11,879 nt of DNA from JAJPJX01 sp964568355 (GCA_964568355.1 CAZMRK010000184.1:1-11879); one strand, 5' to 3'; counted from the first letter of the stretch, positions 5,847-11,879 are shown. Numbers and translations are program-made. The notes: generated by a model from the sequence alone, not told the origin.

Positions 5847-8657
5847 ATGCCCCAGCCCTTCGCCCTCACCGCGTTTCTCCTGCTGGCCCTCTCTGCCGCC
5901 GCGCAGGATTCCATCCGCCACTCCGGCTTCGCCGATTTCAGCCAGGGCACCCTCGGCAATAGTGGTGCGAATCTTTACGTCTCGCACAACGGCCGCGTCC
6001 AGGTGATCAACAACTGGGATATCAACAAAGACGGCTACGTCGACGTCCTGCTCAGCAACGACCACAACGTCATGGAGACCGTGGACGCGCTCATCTACTG
6101 GGGTGCTCCCGGCGGCTACCGCTCTCTCCTGCCCGACCTCTGGCGCGAGCGCCCTCTCGCCCAGGTCGCCTTCGACCTGATGGATCGCAAGCCCGCCTTC
6201 ACCCGCCTGCCTACCTTCGGCGGAGGCAAGTCCGTCATTGCCGACCTCAATCGCGACGGCTACCCCGAAATCGTCTTCTGTAACTACATCCACAACTATC
6301 CCGGCATTCGCACCGCTTACGTTTACTGGGGCGGCCCCGAGGGCTACAGGCCCGAACATCGCACCGAACTGCCCACCAATTGGGCTTCCGGAGTGGCTGC
6401 CGCGGATTTGAACGCGGACGGCTACCCGGACCTGGTCTTCGCCAACCAGGGCGTGGAGCCCGGCCTCGACAACATCTCACCCAAGACCCCGCTCGATTCC
6501 TTCATCTATTGGGGCAGTGCCACCGGCTTCGATGTCGCCCGCCGCACCGCGCTCGCGGCGCACGGTTCCAGCGATGTCGCCATCGCCGACGTCAACCACG
6601 ACGGCTTTCCCGATATCGCCTTCGTCAACGCCCGTCCCGAGTCGCAGGGCGTGCTCGTCTTCCGGGGCAGCCGCGAAGGCTATTCCAATCAGCGCGTTCA
6701 GACTCTCCCGGCCGCCGGCCTTACCAGCATCCGCGCCGGCGATCTCGATCGCGACGGGTTCGCCGACCTGGTCGTCACTACCGCCGCGGCGCGCCAGACC
6801 ATCGCTCTCGAAACCTCCCCGTCCGGTCCGCCCGCCGGAGACGTTCACCTGTTCATGGGCGGCGCCTCCGGGGTCGACGTATCCCGTACCGTCCGCCTGC
6901 CCGCGCACGGAGGTCGCGATTCCGCCATCGGCGATTTCAACCGCGACGGCTTCCCCGATCTCGCCATCGCCAATGCCACCGCCGATTCCTGCGTCTACTG
7001 GGGTTCTGCCGCCGGATTCTCCGCCGCGCGCCGCACCACCCTTCCCACCCTCGCGGCCAACGGGGTCTTCGCTGCTGACCTCAACGCCGACATGTTTCCC
7101 GACCTGGTCTTCGCCAATTCGAACGACGGCAAATCCTACGACGTGCCCTCCTATATCTACTGGGGCAGCGCCACCGGCTTCGCTCCCTATATGCGCTCCA
7201 GCGTGCAGAGCTTCGGCGCCGCCAGCGTCAACGTTGCGGACCTGAATCGCGACGGCCGCCCCGAGCTCCTGGTCGTGAATCAATACAGCGGCAGCGCCGA
7301 TAGCCGCATCAACACCCGTATCTTCTGGGGCAACCCGCACCACTACTACTCCACCGCCTCCATGTCCACCCTGATCGGACATGGCACCTACGACACCTCC
7401 GTAGCCGACCTCAATGACGACGGCTTCATCGATATCGTCATGTCGAACTCCTACGCCGACGGATCCTATGTCTACTGGGGCGGCAAAGACGGCTTCTCGC
7501 CCGCCCGCCGCGACACGCTGCCCGTCGCTGCCGCCATCGGCTCCAGCGCCGCCGATCTCAACCGCGACGGCTACCTCGATCTCGTCTTCACCCGCCGCGA
7601 GGCGGAGAAGTTCATCGGCACCATCTTCTGGGGATCGGCCTCCGGGTTCGCCGCTGCCCGCAAAACCGAGCTGCTGCTCGCCGGCAAACGCTCGCTCTCC
7701 AACGTCATCGCCGATCTCAACCGCGATGGCTATCTCGACCTCATCTTCCCCGACGAATACTTCGGCAATCTGCACATCTTCTGGGGTGGTCCGCAGGGCT
7801 ACTCCGCCGCGCGCAGTTGGTCGAAATTCGTCTCCGCCGGCAGCCTGGAGCTCGCCGACCTCAACGGCGACGGCTATCTCGATTTCGTTATCGCCGGCGG
7901 CTTCAACCCCGAAACCAAGTCACGCAACACCAAAACGCGCATCTTCTGGGGCACTCCCCAGGGTACGCCGTCTCCCGAGCCTGCCTTCGAGCTCGAAGCC
8001 TTCCAGTCGCTCGAATGCGCCATTGCCGATTTGAACCGCGACGGCAATCTCGATCTCGTCCTCGGCAACTACATGTCCGACAGCACGCGCGCTCTGCCCG
8101 CGTTCATCTACTGGGGAGCGAAAGGCGGGCGCTACAGCAACGCCAATCGCACCGATCTCCCCGCCGAGTCTTCCGCCGGCATCCAGGCCGTCGACCTGAA
8201 TCGCGACGGCTATCCCGAGATCATCGTCCACAACCACCTCAAGGACGGGAATCATTCCATCGGCAGCTACATCTATTGGAACGGACCGAAGGGCTTCGAC
8301 AAAGACCGCCGTACTGAAATTCCCAACTTCGGCCCGCACTTCTCCCAGATGACCGATCCCGGCAACCTCTATACGCGCAAGCTCGAAGAAGAGTACATCT
8401 CCGCGCCCATCGCCGTCCCCGCCGGCAAAAAGGCCGCGGCTCTGCGCTGGAAAGCGGAAGAGCCCCACGGCTCCCGCCTGAAGTTTCAGTTGCGGGGAGC
8501 CGCCATCCGCGAAGCGCTCGCTCGAGCCGCCTGGCAGGACGCCGCCGGATCTGTCCTCGATCAGCCCTGGCTGCAGTACCGGGCCTTGTTCCTGTCTCCG
8601 GACGGAGGCGAGTGGCCGGTCCTTACCGAAGTCGAGCTGCCGCTCTCCTCAAGGTAG
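5847..8657 (+). CDS. Secreted FG-GAP/VCBS repeat protein with 14 propeller blades
   Basis: The protein has 936 residues. Residues 1-19 form a hydrophobic signal peptide (no basic residue in the first ten, likely cleavage SAAA-Q). Fourteen calcium-loop motifs D-x-[DN]-x-D-G begin at about 58, 133, 187, 248, 299, 363, 411, 465, 521, 570, 623, 671, 728 and 783; the one at 411 is degenerate (Gly to Met). Each is followed by a hydrophobic strand and then a [IV][YF]WG-x3-G[FY] element, often with RRTxLP. Fourteen blades would fit two seven-bladed integrin-alpha-like propellers. Residues from about 838 to the end lack repeats and look like a separate beta-sandwich (LKFQLRGA, QYRALFLSPDGG, VLTEVELPL). 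The ATG at 5847 is the only reasonable start, since a TGA lies in frame at 5820, and no Shine-Dalgarno is visible. The likely role is extracellular calcium-dependent binding or adhesion; the ligand is unknown. Confidence 0.92.
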   Translation: MPQPFALTAFLLLALSAAAQDSIRHSGFADFSQGTLGNSGANLYVSHNGRVQVINNWDINKDGYVDVLLSNDHNVMETVDALIYWGAPGGYRSLLPDLWRERPLAQVAFDLMDRKPAFTRLPTFGGGKSVIADLNRDGYPEIVFCNYIHNYPGIRTAYVYWGGPEGYRPEHRTELPTNWASGVAAADLNADGYPDLVFANQGVEPGLDNISPKTPLDSFIYWGSATGFDVARRTALAAHGSSDVAIADVNHDGFPDIAFVNARPESQGVLVFRGSREGYSNQRVQTLPAAGLTSIRAGDLDRDGFADLVVTTAAARQTIALETSPSGPPAGDVHLFMGGASGVDVSRTVRLPAHGGRDSAIGDFNRDGFPDLAIANATADSCVYWGSAAGFSAARRTTLPTLAANGVFAADLNADMFPDLVFANSNDGKSYDVPSYIYWGSATGFAPYMRSSVQSFGAASVNVADLNRDGRPELLVVNQYSGSADSRINTRIFWGNPHHYYSTASMSTLIGHGTYDTSVADLNDDGFIDIVMSNSYADGSYVYWGGKDGFSPARRDTLPVAAAIGSSAADLNRDGYLDLVFTRREAEKFIGTIFWGSASGFAAARKTELLLAGKRSLSNVIADLNRDGYLDLIFPDEYFGNLHIFWGGPQGYSAARSWSKFVSAGSLELADLNGDGYLDFVIAGGFNPETKSRNTKTRIFWGTPQGTPSPEPAFELEAFQSLECAIADLNRDGNLDLVLGNYMSDSTRALPAFIYWGAKGGRYSNANRTDLPAESSAGIQAVDLNRDGYPEIIVHNHLKDGNHSIGSYIYWNGPKGFDKDRRTEIPNFGPHFSQMTDPGNLYTRKLEEEYISAPIAVPAGKKAAALRWKAEEPHGSRLKFQLRGAAIREALARAAWQDAAGSVLDQPWLQYRALFLSPDGGEWPVLTEVELPLSSR
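6018..8327 (+). repeat. Protein-level tandem repeat array, 14 FG-GAP units
   Basis: This stretch encodes fourteen units of mostly 48-64 residues (the first interval is 75). The unit consensus is A-D-L-N-R-D-G-Y-x-D-L-V-F-x-N, then a variable loop, then [IV]YWG and G[FY]. Some units keep near-identical DNA around the YWG strand (for example near 6510 and 7160), which suggests some duplications are fairly recent. Confidence 0.8.
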
Positions 8658-9188
8658 TCGCTCCACAATGAACTTGGCGCGATCGTTCGGACTGGCTTTG
8701 GGCAGTTCGCAGATCTCGTATCCGCACTCCGCGTACACTTCCTTCATCAGGCGATACGTTTGCTCCGCCTCTTCGAAGTCCTGCTTGCGCTCGCCGTCCG
8801 TCGCATAAATTTCGCGCCAGGGAGGAGCCAGAAACGCCCGCCGGGCATAGCGATATGTCGCACAGGCTTGCTGGATCGCCGTTTCCTCGCCGAAGCCGAT
8901 GAGGCGCGCGTAGCACAGCGTATCCGGGATTCCCCGGTCGGCGAACGTGATCTTCGAGACAGGCGTATGCTCGACGAACGAATCGATCGAACGTTGCAGC
9001 ATCACTCGGGTATATTCCTCCCGGTCGCCCCACGGCAGCGCTCTTCCGCCGGCGGCCATTTGCTCCTGGATGATCTGCCGCGCCACCTCCGGCACGTGCG
9101 CGAACCCCAGCCTGGCCAGCTCCATGAGCACCGTGGTTTTCCCCGCGCCAGGCCCGCCCGTCAGAACAAAAAGATTTGGATTCTCCAC
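8649..9188 (-). CDS. Small P-loop NTPase, AAA_28 family (NadR kinase/Ttd14-like)
   Basis: This 179-residue cytoplasmic protein has Walker A GGPGAGKTT at 11-19 and the family's DRGIPDTLCYARL segment at 84-96 (Asp84 in the Walker-B-like position). It also has a basic/acidic lid segment ERKQDFEEAEQTY at 133-145 and a C-terminal LPKASPNDRAKFI. The length and layout match the stand-alone AAA_28 ATPases annotated only as AAA family ATPase. The fold resembles nucleoside or nicotinamide-riboside kinases, so a small-molecule kinase role is possible, but the substrate is unknown. The GTG start at 9188-9186 places the Walker A at the usual distance from the N-terminus; the upstream GGTGAGAG is a modest ribosome binding site. 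Its 3' end overlaps the convergent FG-GAP gene by 9 bases, and its 5' end faces the divergent Lgt-like gene across 65 bases. Confidence 0.9.
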   Translation of the reverse strand: MENPNLFVLTGGPGAGKTTVLMELARLGFAHVPEVARQIIQEQMAAGGRALPWGDREEYTRVMLQRSIDSFVEHTPVSKITFADRGIPDTLCYARLIGFGEETAIQQACATYRYARRAFLAPPWREIYATDGERKQDFEEAEQTYRLMKEVYAECGYEICELPKASPNDRAKFIVERLP

Positions 9189-9235
9189 CTGACTCTCACC
9201 GCTTCACCCGGTCCTTACCGTCCGCGCTTTCGAGA

Positions 9236-9241
9236 TATAAT
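9236..9241 (+). promoter_or_regulatory. Perfect -10 box (TATAAT) before the Lgt-like gene
   Basis: TATAAT lies 12 bases before the ATG at 9254, inside the only AT-rich patch of the 65-base divergent gap. With 16-base spacing the -35 would be CTTACC (9214-9219, 3/6). Transcription from this box would begin about 6 bases before the ATG, so the message would be nearly leaderless; no Shine-Dalgarno is visible. Because the patch is almost palindromic (GATATAATC), it might also serve the minus-strand NTPase gene. Confidence 0.45.
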
Positions 9242-9253
9242 CGCGCCCAGCAC

Positions 9254-10285
9254 ATGCTGTCGCCAGGCCGCGCATTCCAACTGTCCGGTTCGGCCGGACT
9301 CGTCGCCGCCCTGCTTCTCGGCCTGGATCTGGCGCGCCATCGCGCCCTCTCTCCCCGCGTTGTGATCGCACTTTGGATCGTGGCGATTCTCACGTTCCTC
9401 GGGCTCGCCATGGCCACCAAAATTCTCACCCGCCGGGAACGCCTCATCTACTATCACCACGAAATTGCCGTCACGCTCTCGGCCGCGCTTTTCCTGAAGC
9501 TCTCCGGCCGCCCGGTGCTGCCTTACCTCGATATCCTCGCCGCCGGCCTTGGTCTTTTCCTCGCGTGCGGGCGCATCGGCTGCCTGGCGGCCGGATGTTG
9601 CTATGGCCGTCCCTCCCGCCGCGGCATTCGCTATGGCGACGCGCACGTCCACCTCGGATTTCCCCGCTACCTGGCAGGCGTCCGCCTGTTTCCGGTGCAG
9701 GCCCTGGAATCCGCTGCCGTCTTTCTGCTCGCCTCCGCCGCCGCGGCGGTCATCTACTCGCGCGCTCCCGCCGGCGCTGCCTTCACGCTCTACATTTCCG
9801 GCTACGCCCTGCTGCGCTTTACCCTGGAATTCCTGCGCGGCGATGCGTCCCGGCGCTACTGGCACGGCTTCTCGGAAGCACAGTGGACGTCGCTGCTGCT
9901 CGCCGCACTCGTGCCGCCCGTTGCGGCTGCCATTCTTCTGGCGATGGTCGCCATCGCGCTCGCCCGCCGCCGCACTCCACTTGCTCGCCTCTTTTCCCCC
10001 GGCCACATTCGCGAGTTGGCGCAAGCCGCGTCCGCCGTCCGAGCCGATGCCTCGGCGGTCGTCTGCACCTCCCTGGGGCTCCGCATCTCCTCCGGCTGTA
10101 TCTCTGCCCTCCGCTTCTATACCATTTCCTGCAGCTCAGTGCCGCTGGACCTCCCTTCCGCACAGCGCCTGGCCCGCCTCATCAGCCGCCTGGATGGACT
10201 TCCCGCTCCCGCCCGCCTGCTTGCCGGCAGCACCGGCTCTGTTTTCCACCTGCTGATGGAAGGGGCGCATGCGGACTCACGCTGA
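9254..10285 (+). CDS. Lgt-fold (prolipoprotein diacylglyceryl transferase-like) membrane protein, cysteine variant
   Basis: With the ATG at 9254 the protein has 343 residues and about seven membrane segments (near 9-28, 36-54, 68-83, 91-114, 147-168, 175-194, 212-237), as in Lgt. Lgt landmarks are visible: YHHE at 67-70, the signature CGRIGCLAAGCCYG at 105-118, GYALLRFTLEFLRGD at 183-197 and GFSEAQ at 205-210. Set against E. coli Lgt, Arg143, Gly154, Arg239 and Glu243 have counterparts (Arg107, Gly118, Arg188, Glu192), but the essential Asn146 and important Glu151 are replaced by Cys110 and Cys115. Normal lipoprotein diacylglyceryl transfer is therefore doubtful. A tail of about 100 residues after the last helix (about 245-343) is not part of standard Lgt. 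An upstream start at 9176 is possible, but it would overlap the divergent NTPase gene and precede the TATAAT box. The stop overlaps the DUF4157 gene by 17 bases. Confidence 0.85.
   Translation: MLSPGRAFQLSGSAGLVAALLLGLDLARHRALSPRVVIALWIVAILTFLGLAMATKILTRRERLIYYHHEIAVTLSAALFLKLSGRPVLPYLDILAAGLGLFLACGRIGCLAAGCCYGRPSRRGIRYGDAHVHLGFPRYLAGVRLFPVQALESAAVFLLASAAAAVIYSRAPAGAAFTLYISGYALLRFTLEFLRGDASRRYWHGFSEAQWTSLLLAALVPPVAAAILLAMVAIALARRRTPLARLFSPGHIRELAQAASAVRADASAVVCTSLGLRISSGCISALRFYTISCSSVPLDLPSAQRLARLISRLDGLPAPARLLAGSTGSVFHLLMEGAHADSR
10258..10265 (+). promoter_or_regulatory. Ribosome binding site of the DUF4157 gene inside the Lgt-like gene
   Basis: GGAAGGGG lies 3 bases before the ATG at 10269 (5 bases if GGAAGG is taken as the core). 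It is the clearest Shine-Dalgarno on the plus strand of the window. A stop in the same frame at 10254-10256 rules out any earlier start, so this site fixes the start of the DUF4157 protein. Confidence 0.65.
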
Positions 10286-11879
10286 AGCTCCGGCTCACAC
10301 CGAGACGGCGCGGGCCCCCGGCCCTGCTACCGCGCCGCCACTGTACGATCCTCCCGCGCCTGCTTCGTCCGGCCACAGTTTTTCGCGCCTCTCCGTACAC
10401 GCCGCCGGCAGCCCCCTCCTCCAGTGCATGCCCGCCGGCGAGCCCCAGACCGAGGCGCCCGCTCCCGAACCGGCAGCCGCGCCCGCTACCGAAGGCCTCC
10501 TTCTGGAAGACGACGCCCCGGCGGCCGAGGGCAAAATGCACAAGAGCGAGTTTCTTGCCGCTCTCCGGGACGCGCTCTGCCAGGTCGCCGAGCAGGAGAT
10601 CGGCGCTGTTTGCCCCGGCATCGATCTGCTCTTCGCGAAGTACGGCCCGCGTCCTGCCGCCGAGATCGAATCCGTCATCCGGCGTACGCTCCCGAACGGT
10701 GGAGCTGCCACTGCTGCCCAGGATTACCTGCCCTTACTCGCTGAGCGCGTGAGGCGCGCCATTCGTACCTGGAAGACGACCGGTGCTATCACCGATCTCC
10801 CGCCCGGATTCGATACCGCCGGTCTCCCCGTCGAGCCGCCAGGCCCGCCCGCCGGCCCGCCGCCGGAACCTGGCCAGGAGGTCGCACGCAAAGCCCGCGA
10901 GGGCGGCGCTCCGGCAGTCGTCGATTCTCCCCGCGCCATCCAATATCAGCTCGGACCCGGCCGGCCCCTCGATAGCTCGCTCCAGGCCCGTCTTTCGCCC
11001 GCCGTCGGCCTGGATCTTTCCGCCGTCCGCATCCACACCGACACCGCCGCGGCCCGCCTCTCCAGCCGTCTCGATGCGCGTGCCTTCACCGTGGGTAGCC
11101 ACGTGGCCTTCGCGCCCGGCGAATTTCAGCCCGGTACTCCCGTAGGCGATGCCCTCCTCGCGCATGAGCTCGCTCACGTAGCCCAGCAGTCCGGCGCAGC
11201 AGATGCCGCCTCCTACGAAGCGCTCGAAGCCGATGCCGACCATTCCGCCATCGGCGCCGTGCTCTCCCTCTGGGGAAACCTGCGCACCAACACTCTGCCC
11301 GCTCTCAAATCCGGGCTCCGCCTGCAGCGCTGCGAAACCACTTCCAAAGGTGCCATCGGAGCTACCCGTGCCGCCGATGCCAAAGCCAATTTCCGTAAAA
11401 ACAACTCGAAGCTCTCCACCGCCGAGCTCGACAAAATCGATTCTGCTCTCAGCAAGGCCACCAGCGACAATTTCGACATCATCATCTCCTTCTACGACTA
11501 CTTCTCCAATCACGACGTCGTGAAAGAGCCTTCCCTGGAGACCCGCGGCCTGGATGGCGAAACCAAACCCCACTCCGACATGGTCATCAACCCCAAGCTG
11601 CTGGACCCGGCCACGACCGACGCGCGTCTCGGCGCCACCCTGCTCCACGAGTACAGCCACACGCGCCACGACACCAACGTTATGGGCACGGGCGACTACC
11701 AGGAAGGCGATTCCTACGGCATCGAATACTTCTTCGCGGAACGCAACGGCGAAACGGCTCGCATGACCACAATCGCGACCCTGGTCTCCACGCCGGGCAC
11801 GCTCTCCCTGCCGGCGATACACCCCGCGCTGGTTCAGAAGTTTAAGCTTTCCTACGCCACCCTGGTGGCGCTCTACGAA
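10269..11879 (+). CDS. DUF4157 (eCIS core domain) protein with C-terminal HExxH domain, 3' end outside window
   Basis: The frame is open from ATG 10269 to the last base (537 codons, no stop). There is no signal peptide. Residues 1-88 are Pro/Ala/Glu-rich and disordered, with HSFSRLSVHAAGSPLLQ at 36-52 resembling the short N-terminal motif of many eCIS-linked proteins. About 89-180 is a helical domain (EFLAALRDALCQVAEQE, ending RTWKTTGAITDLPPG). About 230-310 is DUF4157, with IHTD at 255-258 and the zinc motif HELAH at 299-303. The connector SGLRLQRC at 348-355 precedes a C-terminal part carrying a second zinc motif, HEYSH at 460-464, then GTGDYQEGDSYGIEYFFAER at 473-492. DUF4157 is known as a domain enriched in extracellular contractile injection system loci and found fused to toxin domains. 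I infer an eCIS-type cargo or toxin with a metallopeptidase warhead. It overlaps the Lgt-like gene by 17 bases, so the two are probably co-transcribed. Confidence 0.9.
   Translation, partial: MRTHAEAPAHTETARAPGPATAPPLYDPPAPASSGHSFSRLSVHAAGSPLLQCMPAGEPQTEAPAPEPAAAPATEGLLLEDDAPAAEGKMHKSEFLAALRDALCQVAEQEIGAVCPGIDLLFAKYGPRPAAEIESVIRRTLPNGGAATAAQDYLPLLAERVRRAIRTWKTTGAITDLPPGFDTAGLPVEPPGPPAGPPPEPGQEVARKAREGGAPAVVDSPRAIQYQLGPGRPLDSSLQARLSPAVGLDLSAVRIHTDTAAARLSSRLDARAFTVGSHVAFAPGEFQPGTPVGDALLAHELAHVAQQSGAADAASYEALEADADHSAIGAVLSLWGNLRTNTLPALKSGLRLQRCETTSKGAIGATRAADAKANFRKNNSKLSTAELDKIDSALSKATSDNFDIIISFYDYFSNHDVVKEPSLETRGLDGETKPHSDMVINPKLLDPATTDARLGATLLHEYSHTRHDTNVMGTGDYQEGDSYGIEYFFAERNGETARMTTIATLVSTPGTLSLPAIHPALVQKFKLSYATLVALYE

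Noticed and set aside
6477..7775. Open frame of 432 codons on the minus strand with repeating IAVAVEIG-like segments
   Set aside because: It is antisense to the FG-GAP array. Its periodicity is simply the mirror of the sense-strand repeats (GAT/GAC loops read backwards).
9176..9253. Longer N-terminus (26 extra residues) for the Lgt-like protein starting at 9176
   Set aside because: It would overlap the divergent NTPase gene, lie upstream of the TATAAT box, and add a non-hydrophobic segment untypical of Lgt.
10410..10430. Possible lipobox-like LLQC at residues 50-53 of the DUF4157 protein, suggesting it is a substrate of the Lgt-like enzyme
   Set aside because: The residue before Cys is Gln instead of Gly/Ala/Ser, and there is no signal peptide in front of it; the segment fits better with the N-terminal motif of eCIS-linked proteins.
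9373..10752. Plus-strand frame of 459 codons overlapping the Lgt-like and DUF4157 genes
   Set aside because: It is Pro/Arg-rich shadow translation with no domain. The other two frames contain Lgt and DUF4157 signatures.
1..11879. CRISPR array, tRNA/rRNA genes, insertion sequences, integrase or attachment sites
   Set aside because: Looked for on both strands; the only repeats are protein-coding FG-GAP units with diverged DNA, and no transposase-like product or terminal inverted repeat was seen.

Overview
The window looks like chromosomal DNA of a high-GC Acidobacteriota bacterium, most likely of the Solibacter/Bryobacter type. The main reason is the combination of a very large Oar-like TonB-dependent receptor (carboxypeptidase-regulatory domain, plug, barrel), long secreted FG-GAP/VCBS beta-propeller proteins, and a DUF4157 (eCIS core domain) protein. 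This placement is an inference from gene content. No rRNA, tRNA, CRISPR array, transposase or phage gene is visible.

Left half (1-5362, all on the minus strand): an outer-membrane receptor gene (1973-5362) is followed after only 10 bases by a secreted FG-GAP repeat protein that runs off the left edge (1962 to 1, open, 654 codons visible). They probably form one operon, read from a good sigma70-type promoter at 5435-5407 and a strong ribosome binding site. The 484-base gap 5363-5846 is a divergent regulatory region. It contains two imperfect 12-base palindromes with the same consensus, one in front of each divergent gene.

Middle (5847-8657, plus strand): a second FG-GAP repeat protein of 936 residues, a paralogue of the one at the left edge. 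Both share a colinear N-terminus and the unusual repeated Tyr-Trp-Gly strand. It converges on, and overlaps by 9 bases, a small P-loop NTPase of AAA_28 type (8649-9188, minus strand).

Right part (9254-11879, plus strand): a seven-helix Lgt-fold membrane protein whose active-site Asn and Glu are replaced by cysteines, with an extra C-terminal tail. It overlaps by 17 bases a DUF4157 protein that is open at the right edge (537 codons visible). That protein has the layout of an extracellular contractile injection system (eCIS) associated toxin: disordered Pro/Ala N-terminus, helical domain, DUF4157 with HELAH, a spacer, and a second HExxH metallopeptidase-like domain at the C-terminus.

The most interesting unit is the Lgt-like plus DUF4157 pair. 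The second is the receptor flanked by two paralogous propeller proteins under what may be shared control. No eCIS structural genes (sheath, tube, baseplate, AAA+ unfoldase) lie inside the window, so the eCIS link rests on domain architecture only.
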